From assembly GCA_004293145.1 (NCBI GenBank), contig RDYJ01000027.1, positions 1-35,487 of the forward strand: a stretch of DNA of 35,487 nucleotides, read 5' to 3'. Position 1 is the first letter of the stretch; the number at the start of each line of letters is the position of its first letter. Under the pieces are notes generated by a model. It saw only the letters and a program-made list of their open reading frames with translations. It was not told the DNA's origin and ran no database searches. The stretch is from Nostocales cyanobacterium (GTDB taxonomy: Bacteria > Cyanobacteriota > Cyanobacteriia > Cyanobacteriales > Nostocaceae). Made by a program: the position numbers and the translations under genes. Shown here piece by piece: positions 1-10,181 of this stretch.

Positions 1-240
1 GGATGCTTTTTCAATACTATCCGTTCCCTGTGCTTGGGGTAAAAATTGTTTAATTACACAAAAAGGTTTTGATGGTTTATCCTCATCAATAGCTAAAAAT
101 GTCCTACCAAAACCACCCTGACCTAAAATTGACTGTGGTACATACCTTTCACGCAAAAGTAACTTATTACCGCACTTCTGACAATATTGGGAATTATCAG
201 GGTTAGGAAAAAGACAGTCAGGATTAAGACATTGACGCAT
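1..240 (-). CDS. Serine/threonine protein kinase, N-terminal part (zinc-ribbon plus kinase glycine loop), truncated by window edge
   Basis: Reverse-strand translation from ATG at 240: MRQCLNPDCLFPNPDNSQYCQKCGNKLLLRERYVPQSILGQGGFGRTFLAIDE...; CxxxxC/CxxC ribbon and GQGGFG loop typical of cyanobacterial STKs. Confidence 0.85.
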   Translation of the reverse strand, partial: MRQCLNPDCLFPNPDNSQYCQKCGNKLLLRERYVPQSILGQGGFGRTFLAIDEDKPSKPFCVIKQFLPQAQGTDSIEKAS

Positions 241-417
241 AGACTCAAAACAGGGGCTTTGTTCTTATCTTAACCCTAATTAATCAAGACTTACGCAATA
301 TTTCTGCTGAATTGAGAGATTCAGATCCCCGGCTTCTCAGATAATTGATCTGATAAATGAGAAGATTAACTCAAGAAATCGGGAATCTTTGACCACCGAC
401 TAACATCCTGGACATTC

Positions 418-2439
418 TTAAAATCGCTGACCTATACCGATATGCACGCGACTATTTCCTTGATCATTAATGCCATAGTCAGCACGAATTAAACCTAGAG
501 GCGAATCAACGCGCACACCTGCACCATAACCAAAACCACTACCGGGTTTATTGCGTTCACCCGCAGGATCTCCAATCACAGTATCACCAGAACCTAAGTC
601 AGAAGCAAAGTCAGCAAAAATTACACCCCCAGCGATGGGGAAGATGGGAAAACGATATTCAGCAGAAGCTAATATATAACTGCGTCCACTACCAACTTTA
701 CCAGCATCATAACCACGCACTGAGTTAGAACCGCCCAAGTTAAAAGTTTCGTAAGGTGGTAGATCACCAACTACAGTACCAGCTTGCAGATTTAAGGCAA
801 AGACTTGGGGTTTTTTGCTGTTAAATAAGTTGACTGGCATAAACTGGCTATAATTGCCCCGCAGCCTATTCATGGTAATCTGTCCATGACCTACAGGTAT
901 GGATTGCTCGGTGGTGAAACTGAGGAGAGAACCTTGAGTGGGTTTAACTGGGTTATCCCGTTCGTCTTTGGTGGCCGTGAAGGATACGGTGGTGAGGTCA
1001 TCTATTCCAGTATCACTGAAAGATAATTGGTTGTTGTTGGCATCTCTGCGCGTAATATTACCTTCGCGATCGCGGATGGTAACGCGAGTATAATTAAGAC
1101 CGACGGAAGCATCCCAACCATCAAGTTCTTGCTGAACACTGACACTACCGCCAATTTTCCCTTCCCGCACTTTTTCCCCATTAGCCAGCTTGATCGTATC
1201 ATCGAATGTATCAGAAAGCTGCCTTCTACGAAAGGTTTTGATGTTGTAACCCAAGCGTTCAGGGTTTGTTTCCCGATAGGGACTATTAAAATTAGTATTA
1301 AACAGTATATCCTGTCTGTTGATTTCGACATTACCTGCTAAGGTATCATTAACACCGCCAATATTTTGATCTCTATAGCTTAAAATTACTGATACACCAT
1401 CATCAGCATTGTATCCACCACCTAAGTTAACTGAACGCGCTCCTACTTCTTGCAGTTCGTAGATTAAATCAACTTTTTTGGCATCCCCTTCAAAGGCAAT
1501 ATTGACGCTTTGAAATAAACCCAATTTATTTAAACTCTGTACATCTTGTTGGGCTAAATTGTCTTTAAAGACTTTCCCTGGTTGTAATTTGAGTTGCTGT
1601 CTGAGGAAATCAGCTTTAGTGCGTCCTTTGATGGGATTACCGTTATTATCTACCTTTTGTCCTTCTTCATTCACAAACCGAAATTTGACATCACCTACCA
1701 AACCTTCAGCGACATTGACTGTGAGGATGCCTTGACTACTGGGTTGAATTGATAATACTCTGGCTAGGGTATAACCATTTTCTGTATACCATTGGTTAAT
1801 TTGTTGTACTATTTTTTGCAGTCCGGTTGGACTAATATCCTTACCAATCTGATTCTGAAAATTTTCTAAGGCTACTTGATAGGTGAGAACCTTTGCACCA
1901 GATAATTGTAGTGCTTGTACCACTACTGGCTTCACTTGATAGACGACATTTACGCCAGCAGATGTAATACTACTATCAACATTGGCACTAGCAAATAAAC
2001 CAGTTGCCAAAATTGCTGCTACGTCTTGTTGGAGTTGATTTTGACTAGTTCCTCTCCCGGATTTGGTTTTAATCACTTTGCGAATTATCTGCTCTAATTC
2101 TGGATTAGCACCAATGATCTGGACATCGGTAGCGGTAACTACTAAATTATCATCTGTAGTTAAGTAGTTATTGTGATTATTACTGGCATTTTTCTGGACA
2201 ACTACAGGCTGAGATACTGGCGGAGAGCTAAATTCTACAGCATAAGTAGTTTCTGGGGACGCTAAGGTTTCGACCTGTGCTGTTTGAGTTTCCACATTAG
2301 GTACTATGACCACATCTGTTGTTGTTGTGGTTTTATCCTCTTGATTTGTGGTTTGAGGGGTTACAGCATCTGCTTGTTGGGTGACATTACTAGCAGCTAA
2401 TGTAGCTAAGGTAAATATGGCCGCAGAAGAAACTCGCAT
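418..2439 (-). CDS. BamA/Omp85 (TamA/Toc75-like) outer membrane protein with POTRA repeats
   Basis: 673 aa ORF; POTRA-like region, C-terminal beta-barrel motifs (NLGGSNSVRGYDAGKVGSGRSYILASAEYRFPI, terminal GIGQRF). Confidence 0.9.
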   Translation of the reverse strand: MRVSSAAIFTLATLAASNVTQQADAVTPQTTNQEDKTTTTTDVVIVPNVETQTAQVETLASPETTYAVEFSSPPVSQPVVVQKNASNNHNNYLTTDDNLVVTATDVQIIGANPELEQIIRKVIKTKSGRGTSQNQLQQDVAAILATGLFASANVDSSITSAGVNVVYQVKPVVVQALQLSGAKVLTYQVALENFQNQIGKDISPTGLQKIVQQINQWYTENGYTLARVLSIQPSSQGILTVNVAEGLVGDVKFRFVNEEGQKVDNNGNPIKGRTKADFLRQQLKLQPGKVFKDNLAQQDVQSLNKLGLFQSVNIAFEGDAKKVDLIYELQEVGARSVNLGGGYNADDGVSVILSYRDQNIGGVNDTLAGNVEINRQDILFNTNFNSPYRETNPERLGYNIKTFRRRQLSDTFDDTIKLANGEKVREGKIGGSVSVQQELDGWDASVGLNYTRVTIRDREGNITRRDANNNQLSFSDTGIDDLTTVSFTATKDERDNPVKPTQGSLLSFTTEQSIPVGHGQITMNRLRGNYSQFMPVNLFNSKKPQVFALNLQAGTVVGDLPPYETFNLGGSNSVRGYDAGKVGSGRSYILASAEYRFPIFPIAGGVIFADFASDLGSGDTVIGDPAGERNKPGSGFGYGAGVRVDSPLGLIRADYGINDQGNSRVHIGIGQRF

Positions 2440-2602
2440 AATTAAGCATTAATATTGATTAACTTCATCAACTGGTAGTTAGTCGTAGTCAACATTTCTG
2501 GGTATAGGATCAATGGAATTGGCTGGAAATCAGTACCTGTGGATAAACAGACAGTTAATTATAATTTTTTGTTTCTGGTCAAAAAAGCGATCACTGAGGA
2601 AT

Positions 2603-2635
2603 AGATCCCCGACTTCTTGAAGAAGCAGGGGATCT
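2603..2635. repeat. Inverted repeat AGATCCCC...GGGGATCT with inner CTTCTT/AAGAAG stem
   Basis: agatccccgacttcttgaagaagcaggggatct; nearly self-complementary, intergenic. Confidence 0.8.
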
Positions 2636-2736
2636 GGGTATTGGTTGTTTTGGTAATTGATATTACTTATTATCAGATTCTCTGCTCACAAATTGCAATA
2701 CTCTGCAAATGTTCCTAATCTAAAATCTAAAATTCT

Positions 2737-4077
2737 ATGCGTGATTTATCTCAGTTACCTTTAGTTACCAACTCTTTAGACACTAGCTCTCGGTTACAGT
2801 TACTGGTTTTAAGTAATGGTCATGGAGAAGATATCATTGCTGCACGTATAATCAAGGAATTGCAAGGTCTATCTTCCCCACCTGATATTTTTGCTTTACC
2901 GCTAGTAGGTGAAGGACGTGCTTACCAAAAGTTAAATGTGCCTTGTATTGGTAAGGTACAGGCAATGCCTTCTGGTGGTTTTATTTATATGGATAGTCGC
3001 CAACTGATGCGAGACCTGCGCGGTGGTTTGGTGCAACTAACTTGGCAGCAAATTCAAGCTGTGCGGCGTTGGGTGAGTTCACAAAGTAAATTAGGTAATC
3101 AAAAGGCTATTTTAGCTGTGGGGGATATTGTCCCGCTGTTGTTTGCAGCTATTAGTGGTGCAAATTATGCGTTTGTGGGAACGGCAAAATCTGAATATTA
3201 TGTGCGGGATGAGATGGGTTTATTACCGCGAAAATCAAAATCCGCAAGGTGGGAAAATTTTTCTGGTTCTATTTACCATCCTTGGGAAAGGTGGTTGATG
3301 AGTCGTCGTCGTTGTCGTGGGGTGTTTCCTAGAGATGGGTTAACGACGGAAATTTTGAGAAAATGGCCAATTCCGGCTTTTGATTTGGGAAACCCGATGA
3401 TGGATGGTTTAGAACCGACTGTGACAAACCCACGGTTTTACAGTGCGGATGTTGAACAACAAGAAATTGCTCGTCCTTTAATTGTAACTTTGCTGCCTGG
3501 TTCTCGTGCAAATGAGGCTTATGCTAACTGGGAAGTGATGATGATGGCTGTATCTGCTTTGATTGCTAGTTTTCAGGCGCGAGATGTGGTGTTTTTAGGG
3601 GCGATCGCTCCCGGTTTAGATGACAGTATTTTAGGGCAAACTTTACAAATTATGGGTTGGCAACCAAGGGATCAATCTCCCATCCAAATTTCTGACCCCA
3701 ATTGCTTAATATTTAAACAAAAAAATGCCTATCTTTTGCTCACTCAACAAGCTTATAATGACTGTTTGCATTTGGGAGATTTAGCGATCGCAATGGCAGG
3801 GACAGCGACAGAACAGTTTATTGGTTTAGGCAAACCTGCGATCGCTATTCCGGGTAAGGGTCCTCAATATAATCCAGCTTTTGCAGAAGCCCAAAGTCGT
3901 CTTTTAGGATCATCTCTAATTTTAGTAGACCAACCCGCACAAGTAGTACAAGTAGTGCAGCACCTATTCAAAACTCCTGACTTTCTACACATTATCGCCG
4001 ACAATGGAGTTAAACGAATGGGTAGACCAGGGGCAGCCAAACGAATTGCTGAATGTTTGCAAGCACGATTTCCGTAA
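2737..4077 (+). CDS. Lipid-A-disaccharide synthase-related protein (cyanobacterial LpxB-like family)
   Basis: 446 aa ORF; LLVLSNGHGEDIIAARI..., C-terminal AMAGTATEQFIGLGKPAIAIPGKGPQYNPAFAEAQ glycosyltransferase-B-like motif. Confidence 0.8.
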   Translation: MRDLSQLPLVTNSLDTSSRLQLLVLSNGHGEDIIAARIIKELQGLSSPPDIFALPLVGEGRAYQKLNVPCIGKVQAMPSGGFIYMDSRQLMRDLRGGLVQLTWQQIQAVRRWVSSQSKLGNQKAILAVGDIVPLLFAAISGANYAFVGTAKSEYYVRDEMGLLPRKSKSARWENFSGSIYHPWERWLMSRRRCRGVFPRDGLTTEILRKWPIPAFDLGNPMMDGLEPTVTNPRFYSADVEQQEIARPLIVTLLPGSRANEAYANWEVMMMAVSALIASFQARDVVFLGAIAPGLDDSILGQTLQIMGWQPRDQSPIQISDPNCLIFKQKNAYLLLTQQAYNDCLHLGDLAIAMAGTATEQFIGLGKPAIAIPGKGPQYNPAFAEAQSRLLGSSLILVDQPAQVVQVVQHLFKTPDFLHIIADNGVKRMGRPGAAKRIAECLQARFP

Positions 4078-4079
4078 AA

Positions 4080-4802
4080 TCAACCGACTAAGCCAGAACG
4101 CAAAGCCCGAACTGCTGCTTGAGTTCGGTCATCAGCGCAGAGTTTATTCAAAATGTTGCGAACATGAGTTTTGACGGTTCCCACTGTAATATAAAGTTTC
4201 TCAGCAATTTGTCCGTTACTACAACCATCAACTATTAATTCTAAAATTTCTAGCTCCCGTTGAGTTAGGGGATAGGTTTCCAAAACTTGTTCATAATCTG
4301 TGGATAAAGCCTGGATTTTTACAGTTTTTGGTTGATCTGATGCGGGGCTTTCTCCTGGTAAGCCTAAACGCATTTTTTTCAAGACTATATTAGCAATAGC
4401 TGGATCAATCCAAGAGTTCCCAGCATACGTCGCTTGTATCGCTTCGATTAATTTATTAATGCTTGTTTCTTTCATATAGTAAGAATCTGCACCCGCCGCA
4501 AAAGCTGCCAGGACTATATCTTCTGTATGATTCATGGTCAGAATCAGAATTTTTGTGTTTGATTGTCCAGTTTCCGCTTGATAGCGTCTAAACTTACGGG
4601 TGAGTTCAATACCATCCATATCTGGTAAACCAACATCAACTACAGCCACATCTGGCTTCATGGTTTCCAAAAGTTTTAGTCCTTGGGTAGCATTTGCAGC
4701 TTCACCAATCACTTTTAATCCATTATGTGACTGCAATGTAGCCTTTAGTCCCATGCGGGTTAAATCATGATCTTCAATTAAAAAAATGCTAATCTCACTC
4801 AT
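4080..4802 (-). CDS. NarL/LuxR-type DNA-binding response regulator
   Basis: Likely start is the internal Met (MSEISIFLIEDHDLTRMGLKATL) at 4802; REC domain DVGLPDMDGIE and C-terminal LTQRELEILELIVDGCSNGQIAEKLYITVGTVKTHVRNIL HTH. Confidence 0.9.
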   Translation of the reverse strand: MSEISIFLIEDHDLTRMGLKATLQSHNGLKVIGEAANATQGLKLLETMKPDVAVVDVGLPDMDGIELTRKFRRYQAETGQSNTKILILTMNHTEDIVLAAFAAGADSYYMKETSINKLIEAIQATYAGNSWIDPAIANIVLKKMRLGLPGESPASDQPKTVKIQALSTDYEQVLETYPLTQRELEILELIVDGCSNGQIAEKLYITVGTVKTHVRNILNKLCADDRTQAAVRALRSGLVG

Positions 4803-6203
4803 TTTTACACCTAACCATATATCTGACTGCTGCTGTGAACTTAAAAGAACTGAAAACATGAATGTAAGTTTTGGATCTAATTTCCCCAAACCAAAGATAG
4901 ATGATATTTTCAACAAATTGCATCCATCGATAGAAATAATAAATTTCACTTAATTTTATGTTGGGTAGAAGTAAAAATCTAGCTACGGATATATGCCTAA
5001 TTTTTCTGGATATGAAATATTGAGACGAATGCAAATAATACAACCTTTGGATTATGACTCTGCCAGTTTCAGTCTCAATTTTTCCTTGATTCTAGCTTCC
5101 ACGACACCATAAAAAATCTGTGGACTTATATTTACTTATGTCTGGGGACTGAGGGAAAATCCAGCCGCATTTTTGCTGTTCCTCCAGTATTCGTGAATAT
5201 TTTTCCCATAGTTTTGTCAGTTGCTTAGATGTTATCGATTTCTCTGTGCTGGCTCATTCAATTCAGTCACCAAGACTGCTTGGCAACCAACATTAAAGAA
5301 CAGCTTTTTTGACATTTTCAGATCAGATTGGGATTTGATTTGGTAATTTATGAGACAGTAAATTTTGTTTGGTGTGGTTTTGACCGGAATTCTTGTGTCA
5401 TATCTACTACTTTTTGCTGTCACGCTTAGGTGAGGATGTTGACAGGAGATTCCTGAAAAGCTGAGTTTAATATTTAAATTATAGCACGGAAGGAGGCTTT
5501 TGTGACATAAACTTACGAAATTGTTGCTCATCTTGAAGACACAAGATTTTTTTTAAATATTAACAAAACTTCTATAAAAAGATGAAAAATGCAACAACAT
5601 AACTAATTTCGCTTATATAGCAATTTCCACAGATGCACTTAAAACTTTTTAATCATCAATGATTGATCACTCACCAATCAAAATTAAGTGCTGTTCAATT
5701 GGGTAAAACTGCTCAAGCTTGTGGTACATAATGTTTGTATGCAACTCTCACTAATGGGTGAGGACGTTGAATCATCTACTCATTTACAATTGTGTTGAGA
5801 TCGAGAAAGTATTGTATTTGACTTTATATCCAGTCTGCTGACTTTAATAGAGAATCATTTTCATCTGGATAACTGCCAATTGTTGCCAAATTATGATTGA
5901 TTAATGGTGAGAAATTTTCAATTAGATCAAGTCAGAATGAGCAGATTCAAGGTAATAAAGAAATTGGGCCTAAAAATCAAATACTTGACTCCTAAACCAG
6001 CCAAAAACATAAAAGTTCACAATTACTACGAGTGGAGGAAGATCAATAGAATGTAATCAATTTCAATTAGATACTCTGTAAAATACCTGAATTACTCAAT
6101 AGCTATGTTTGAGATACACAAAAATTATCAATTCTGTAGTTACATAGTTTGAAAATAGAAATGCTGTACTTCAATCTGTATTGGACAGCGAAAATAAAAA
6201 CTG

Positions 6204-7547
6204 ATGAAAGAGACGCTGAAAATTTTGGTTATAGATGATGATGAAGTAGATCGCATGGCAGTCCGTCTAGCCCTGATGAAAGCGGGTGTTTATATGGATC
6301 TGTGTGAAGTAAGTAATGGCAATCATGCCTTTTCTGCTCTCCAAAATACTAACTTTGACTGCGTTTTTCTTGATGATCGCTTACCAGATCAAGATAGCTT
6401 CACTTTATTTCACAAGCTACGCTCTTCAGAAATCAAAGTTCCCTTAGTTATCCTCACTACCCAAGGAAACGAACAAAACGCGGTTGAGTTATTACAAGCA
6501 GGTGCGACAGACTATCTGATTAAAGAAAATCTCAAATCGGAGAATTTAGCCAAGATTTTACGGAATGCGATTCGATTATATCGTGCTGAAATCAAAGCAG
6601 ATTTGGTATACCAACAACTCAAAGAAAGTCATGAACAACTAATTAATAAGAATGAAGAATTAAAGAAACAACAGCAGCAGATTCAGTTACAAAATCTGAA
6701 ATTATTAGAAGCATCACGACTCAAATCACAATTTTTAGCAACCATATCTCATGAGTTGCGAACCCCAATGAATGCCATAATTGGTTTTTCTCAAATACTG
6801 TTACGTCCCAAATTTGGTCAACTCAGCAATCAGCAAGCGGATATGGTAGAACGTATTCTCAACAATGGTAAACATTTGCTGATGTTACTGAATGAAGTAT
6901 TGGACTTTTCCAAATTGGAGACTGGTAGATTAGAGCTAAAACCAGAAATCTTTGACTTAGGGAAGATAGTTAATAATACTGTAACTGAAATCCGCTCTTT
7001 AGCTGAAGCTAAAAAGTTAGCTTTACGAGTGGAAATAGACTTAGAAAATTCTTTGACATTTAATGATCCAATCCGAGTCCGTCAAATTTTAATTAACCTA
7101 CTTTCTAACGCCGTTAAGTTTACAGATAATGGCAGTATTTGTCTAGAAATAAGAGAAATTACCAAAAATCGATTAGCAATTACTATTCAAGACACGGGAA
7201 TTGGTATTTCTCCGCAAGATTTTCAACATATTTTTGAGGCATTTCGGCAAGTAGATCAAGGTATTAGCCGCAAATATCCTGGAACTGGACTGGGTTTAGC
7301 AATTATTAATTCATTAGTACAAATGATGGGAGGAGAAATATTTCTAGAAAGTCAATTAGGAGTAGGTTCGGTATTTAAAATTGAATTGCCGCGTCAAATC
7401 ACATTATTAACTAATACTAATAATGGAAATAGTTATCATTTAAATCTAGGAAGTGATGATGGAGTTTATTCTTCTCATCAAAATCTACCTTACCTACCAT
7501 ATCAAGCGCAAAAAATTTCGCTAGGATATCCTTATCTCAAACTGTAA
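6204..7547 (+). CDS. Hybrid sensor kinase: N-terminal receiver plus HisKA plus HATPase
   Basis: KILVIDDDEVDRMAVR...FLDDRLPDQD; H-box ATISHELRTPMNAIIGFS; G2 box GTGLGLAII. Confidence 0.92.
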   Translation: MKETLKILVIDDDEVDRMAVRLALMKAGVYMDLCEVSNGNHAFSALQNTNFDCVFLDDRLPDQDSFTLFHKLRSSEIKVPLVILTTQGNEQNAVELLQAGATDYLIKENLKSENLAKILRNAIRLYRAEIKADLVYQQLKESHEQLINKNEELKKQQQQIQLQNLKLLEASRLKSQFLATISHELRTPMNAIIGFSQILLRPKFGQLSNQQADMVERILNNGKHLLMLLNEVLDFSKLETGRLELKPEIFDLGKIVNNTVTEIRSLAEAKKLALRVEIDLENSLTFNDPIRVRQILINLLSNAVKFTDNGSICLEIREITKNRLAITIQDTGIGISPQDFQHIFEAFRQVDQGISRKYPGTGLGLAIINSLVQMMGGEIFLESQLGVGSVFKIELPRQITLLTNTNNGNSYHLNLGSDDGVYSSHQNLPYLPYQAQKISLGYPYLKL

Positions 7548-7586
7548 ATTTCCAAGTGTAGATTAATTACAAAAAGTTGATAAATT

Positions 7587-8720
7587 ATGTCTGTTGTCAA
7601 AAGTGATAAAATTGACCGTGTTCTCGTCGTTGATGATGTAACTGATAACCTCTTTTTAGTACAAACAATTTTAGAAAGTGAGGGGTATAAAGTTGATTTA
7701 GTATCAGATGGGGCAACGGCTTTACAAAAAGTGGTACAATCTCCCCCTGATTTGATTTTACTGGATGTGATGATGCCAGGGATGAATGGTTATGAAGTAA
7801 CACAGAGAATTCGTCATTATCCAGGTCTCAGTTATATTCCAATTTTGTTAATCACAGCTTATACCCAAGTTAGCGTGGTGGAAGCATTAGATGTGGGTGC
7901 TGATGATTTTATTCGTAAACCATTTGATACGGATGAATTACTGGCTAGGGTGAGATCGCTGCTACGACTCAAGCACAGTATTGACGAACAAGAAAAAATG
8001 ACTCGTCAGCGAGAAGATTTTGTTTCTCGTCTAACTCATGATTTACGCACACCTTTAGTAGCAGCTGATAGAATGTTAGCTTTGTTTCAACAGGAGACTT
8101 TTTGTAAAATTTCTCCAGAAATGAAACGAGCGGTTGCTGTGATGATTCGTAGTAACCAGAATTTAATGCAAATGGTTAATACCTTACTAGAAGTTTATCG
8201 TTTCGAGGCAGGTAAAAAAACCTTAAATTTAGAAAAATATGACTTGAAAGAAATAGTTGAAGAAGTAATCAGTGAACTAGCTCCCCTGGCGATGGAGAAA
8301 AACTTGACTCTCACATTAGATTCTCATGCGTTAAACCAGCTAGGTAATGATCAGGAAATTATCATCGGTGACAAACTAGAAATACGCCGAGTTGTGAATA
8401 ATTTAATCGGTAATGCTATCAAGTTTACAGATACAGGCGGTGTAAAAATTCGCATTTTTGACACATTACCTACCAAAACAGAACAAGGTACTGTCTGCAT
8501 GGAAGTTGCAGATACAGGTTATGGAATTGCACCTGAAGATCAAGCAACTATTTTTGAGCGATTTCGTCAAGGGAAAAATAAAAGATCAGGCAGTGGTTTA
8601 GGATTGCATTTATCACAACGAATTGTAGAAGCACACGGTGGAAAAATCGAACTTTGCTCAGAATTAGGCAAAGGTAGTATATTCACCATCAGACTACCAA
8701 AAGAAACTGAATTTCAATGA
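7587..8720 (+). CDS. Hybrid sensor kinase: N-terminal receiver plus HisKA plus HATPase
   Basis: RVLVVDDVTDNLFLVQ...LLDVMMPGMNGYE; H-box RLTHDLRTPLVAADR; SGSGLGLHLSQRIVEAHGG. Confidence 0.92.
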   Translation: MSVVKSDKIDRVLVVDDVTDNLFLVQTILESEGYKVDLVSDGATALQKVVQSPPDLILLDVMMPGMNGYEVTQRIRHYPGLSYIPILLITAYTQVSVVEALDVGADDFIRKPFDTDELLARVRSLLRLKHSIDEQEKMTRQREDFVSRLTHDLRTPLVAADRMLALFQQETFCKISPEMKRAVAVMIRSNQNLMQMVNTLLEVYRFEAGKKTLNLEKYDLKEIVEEVISELAPLAMEKNLTLTLDSHALNQLGNDQEIIIGDKLEIRRVVNNLIGNAIKFTDTGGVKIRIFDTLPTKTEQGTVCMEVADTGYGIAPEDQATIFERFRQGKNKRSGSGLGLHLSQRIVEAHGGKIELCSELGKGSIFTIRLPKETEFQ

Positions 8721-8723
8721 TCT

Positions 8724-9161
8724 CTAACTTTCCTGACATATTTCAAAAGCGGAATAAGACTCAAATTTGTGATCAAGTAAACGATGAATAATTGCCTCTA
8801 AATCCTCAAGCATATAGGGTTTGCTAATGTAGTCATCAAAACCTGCTCCCAGGATACGCTCTTGTTGTGCCTGACCAGCTAAAGCCGTAACTGCAACTAC
8901 AGGAATGTGGCAAGTAAGTGGTTCACGTTTTAAATATTGCACAACCTCTAAACCGTTCATACCTGGTAACAAAATATCCAACAAAATTAAATCTGGCTGA
9001 TACTCTTTTGCTACCAAGAGTGTGCTGTAACTGTCATTTTGACAAAAAAATCTACATCCGAGTAATTCCAAAGCATAACTAAGCAGCAGAAGACTATCAT
9101 CATGATCTTCTACTACCAAAATCAAAGGCTGTTGAGAGCTTTGCTTCTTTTCATCACTCAT
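8724..9161 (-). CDS. CheY-like response regulator, single receiver domain
   Basis: Translation MSDEKKQSSQQPLILVVEDHDDSLLLL...LILLDILLPGMNGLEVVQYLK...DDYISKPY; ORF can also begin at 9182. Confidence 0.88.
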   Translation of the reverse strand: MSDEKKQSSQQPLILVVEDHDDSLLLLSYALELLGCRFFCQNDSYSTLLVAKEYQPDLILLDILLPGMNGLEVVQYLKREPLTCHIPVVAVTALAGQAQQERILGAGFDDYISKPYMLEDLEAIIHRLLDHKFESYSAFEICQES

Positions 9162-9529
9162 GAGTGAATGTGTCAGATACATCTGTTCTCCAGAAGATTA
9201 AATTGGGCTTTATCATCTTGATAGTCAAACAATTTAGGATTTTATCTTTGCGCTTACTTGATCATTATTATCCATCTCAAACAGGACAAAATAACCTACG
9301 GTGAATAGCTTTAGCAGATACTCCTTGATTATATGCAAAATTACAGAATATTTTCCTCATAACTTCACAATAACTTTATAGAGAAAAAATGTTTAGTTAT
9401 TTACTTTAGTATCTTTATTGACGTGTATACAAGTAAAATTTCAAATTACATGAGTGAAATTCCACGCCCTCTCAAGTATGAATAGAGACTTTTAAATCTA
9501 GGGATTTAAGTAGAAAGGCGCAAAAAAAA

Positions 9530-9561
9530 ACTGTAGACGCGCAGCGGCTTCTTGCAGAGTA
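9530..9561. repeat. Degenerate cyanobacterial GTAGACGCG-AGCGGCTTCT-type short dispersed repeat
   Basis: tgtagacgcgcagcggcttcttgcagagtag resembles the interspersed repeat family known from heterocystous genomes. Confidence 0.5.
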
Positions 9562-9630
9562 GTATAGAACGAAAAGTAAAGTTGCCCAAAAACCTCTTCT
9601 CTCTGGCCTTGTCATCACGACAATTTTTAA

Positions 9631-9737
9631 ATTACAGCAGTTTCCAAAGTTATGAGGTACACCCTAATTTATTTACTGTTAAGAGTTCCCTAAAACTAAA
9701 AAACTCTGTACCTCACGACACCGGGAAGTGCTGTAAT
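9631..9737. mobile_element. MITE-like element, ~107 bp with ~30 bp imperfect terminal inverted repeats
   Basis: Left 9631-9660 attacagcagtttccaaagttatgaggtac; right 9708-9737 gtacctcacgacaccgggaagtgctgtaat (23/30 matches as inverted repeat). Confidence 0.7.
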
Positions 9738-9751
9738 AGTCATATTCCCTC

Positions 9752-9893
9752 ATATAGCGATCCGATTTGATTTGTGTCCGCGTAGCGTGGCATCAGCCAT
9801 ATTTTTCATTGAGGTAGGGAACAGGGGAAGTGTACGGAGTTTTTTTATGGCTACGCCACGCAAGCTATCAAGAATCAAAAATGATTCCTATAG
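9752..9893. mobile_element. Foldback / MITE-like element, ~142 bp with long imperfect arms
   Basis: Left arm ...gcgtagcgtggcatcagccat (to 9800) against right arm atggctacgccacgcaagctatcaagaatcaaaaatgattcctatag (9847-9893). Confidence 0.6.
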
Positions 9894-10079
9894 ATCCAGA
9901 AAGTTTGTAAAGAAGTGAGATGATACTTGCTCAAACAGAGCTATTTTAAGCATAATACTTGACGTAGCTATATTTATGTAATAAATGTAATACAATGTAT
10001 GAGATACTGGGGTCATGATTTAACACCTATGCTGATTGATTCCGGTAAATTCCTACCTCAATAGCTAGTTAATTATGTA

Positions 10080-10093
10080 ACCTTATGTAAGGT
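10080..10093. repeat. Short perfect inverted repeat ACCTTA-TG-TAAGGT
   Basis: Direct reading; upstream of the AAA ATPase gene. Confidence 0.6.
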
Positions 10094-10106
10094 GATTGTC
10101 TTTTGC

Positions 10107-10134
10107 TAAAATTAAAAAAAACTATTTAATTTTA
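10107..10134. repeat. Inverted repeat TAAAATTAAA ... TTTAATTTTA (10 bp arms)
   Basis: Direct reading; 10107-10116 and 10125-10134. Confidence 0.7.
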
Positions 10135-10181
10135 CCAATTGCCTAACCCACTATTCAAGGCGCTAACAACTGTGAGATGAG

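Noticed and set aside
1002-1341. Overlapping ORFs on both strands (1002-1331 -, 1027-1341 +)
   Set aside because: Lie inside the well-supported Omp85 gene in other frames; no recognisable protein motifs
4795-5043. 82-aa minus-strand ORF
   Set aside because: Overlaps the response-regulator start region out of frame; chance ORF
5178-5310. gctgttc ... gaacagctttttt as a possible sRNA terminator stem
   Set aside because: Only 7 bp pairing across a loop of more than 100 nt; too weak
5232-5531. 99-aa minus-strand ORF
   Set aside because: Low-complexity, non-protein-like composition and no clear SD; treated as chance ORF in the intergenic region
9552-9770. 72-aa plus-strand ORF
   Set aside because: Spans the MITE-like inverted repeats, so the open frame is explained by the repeat
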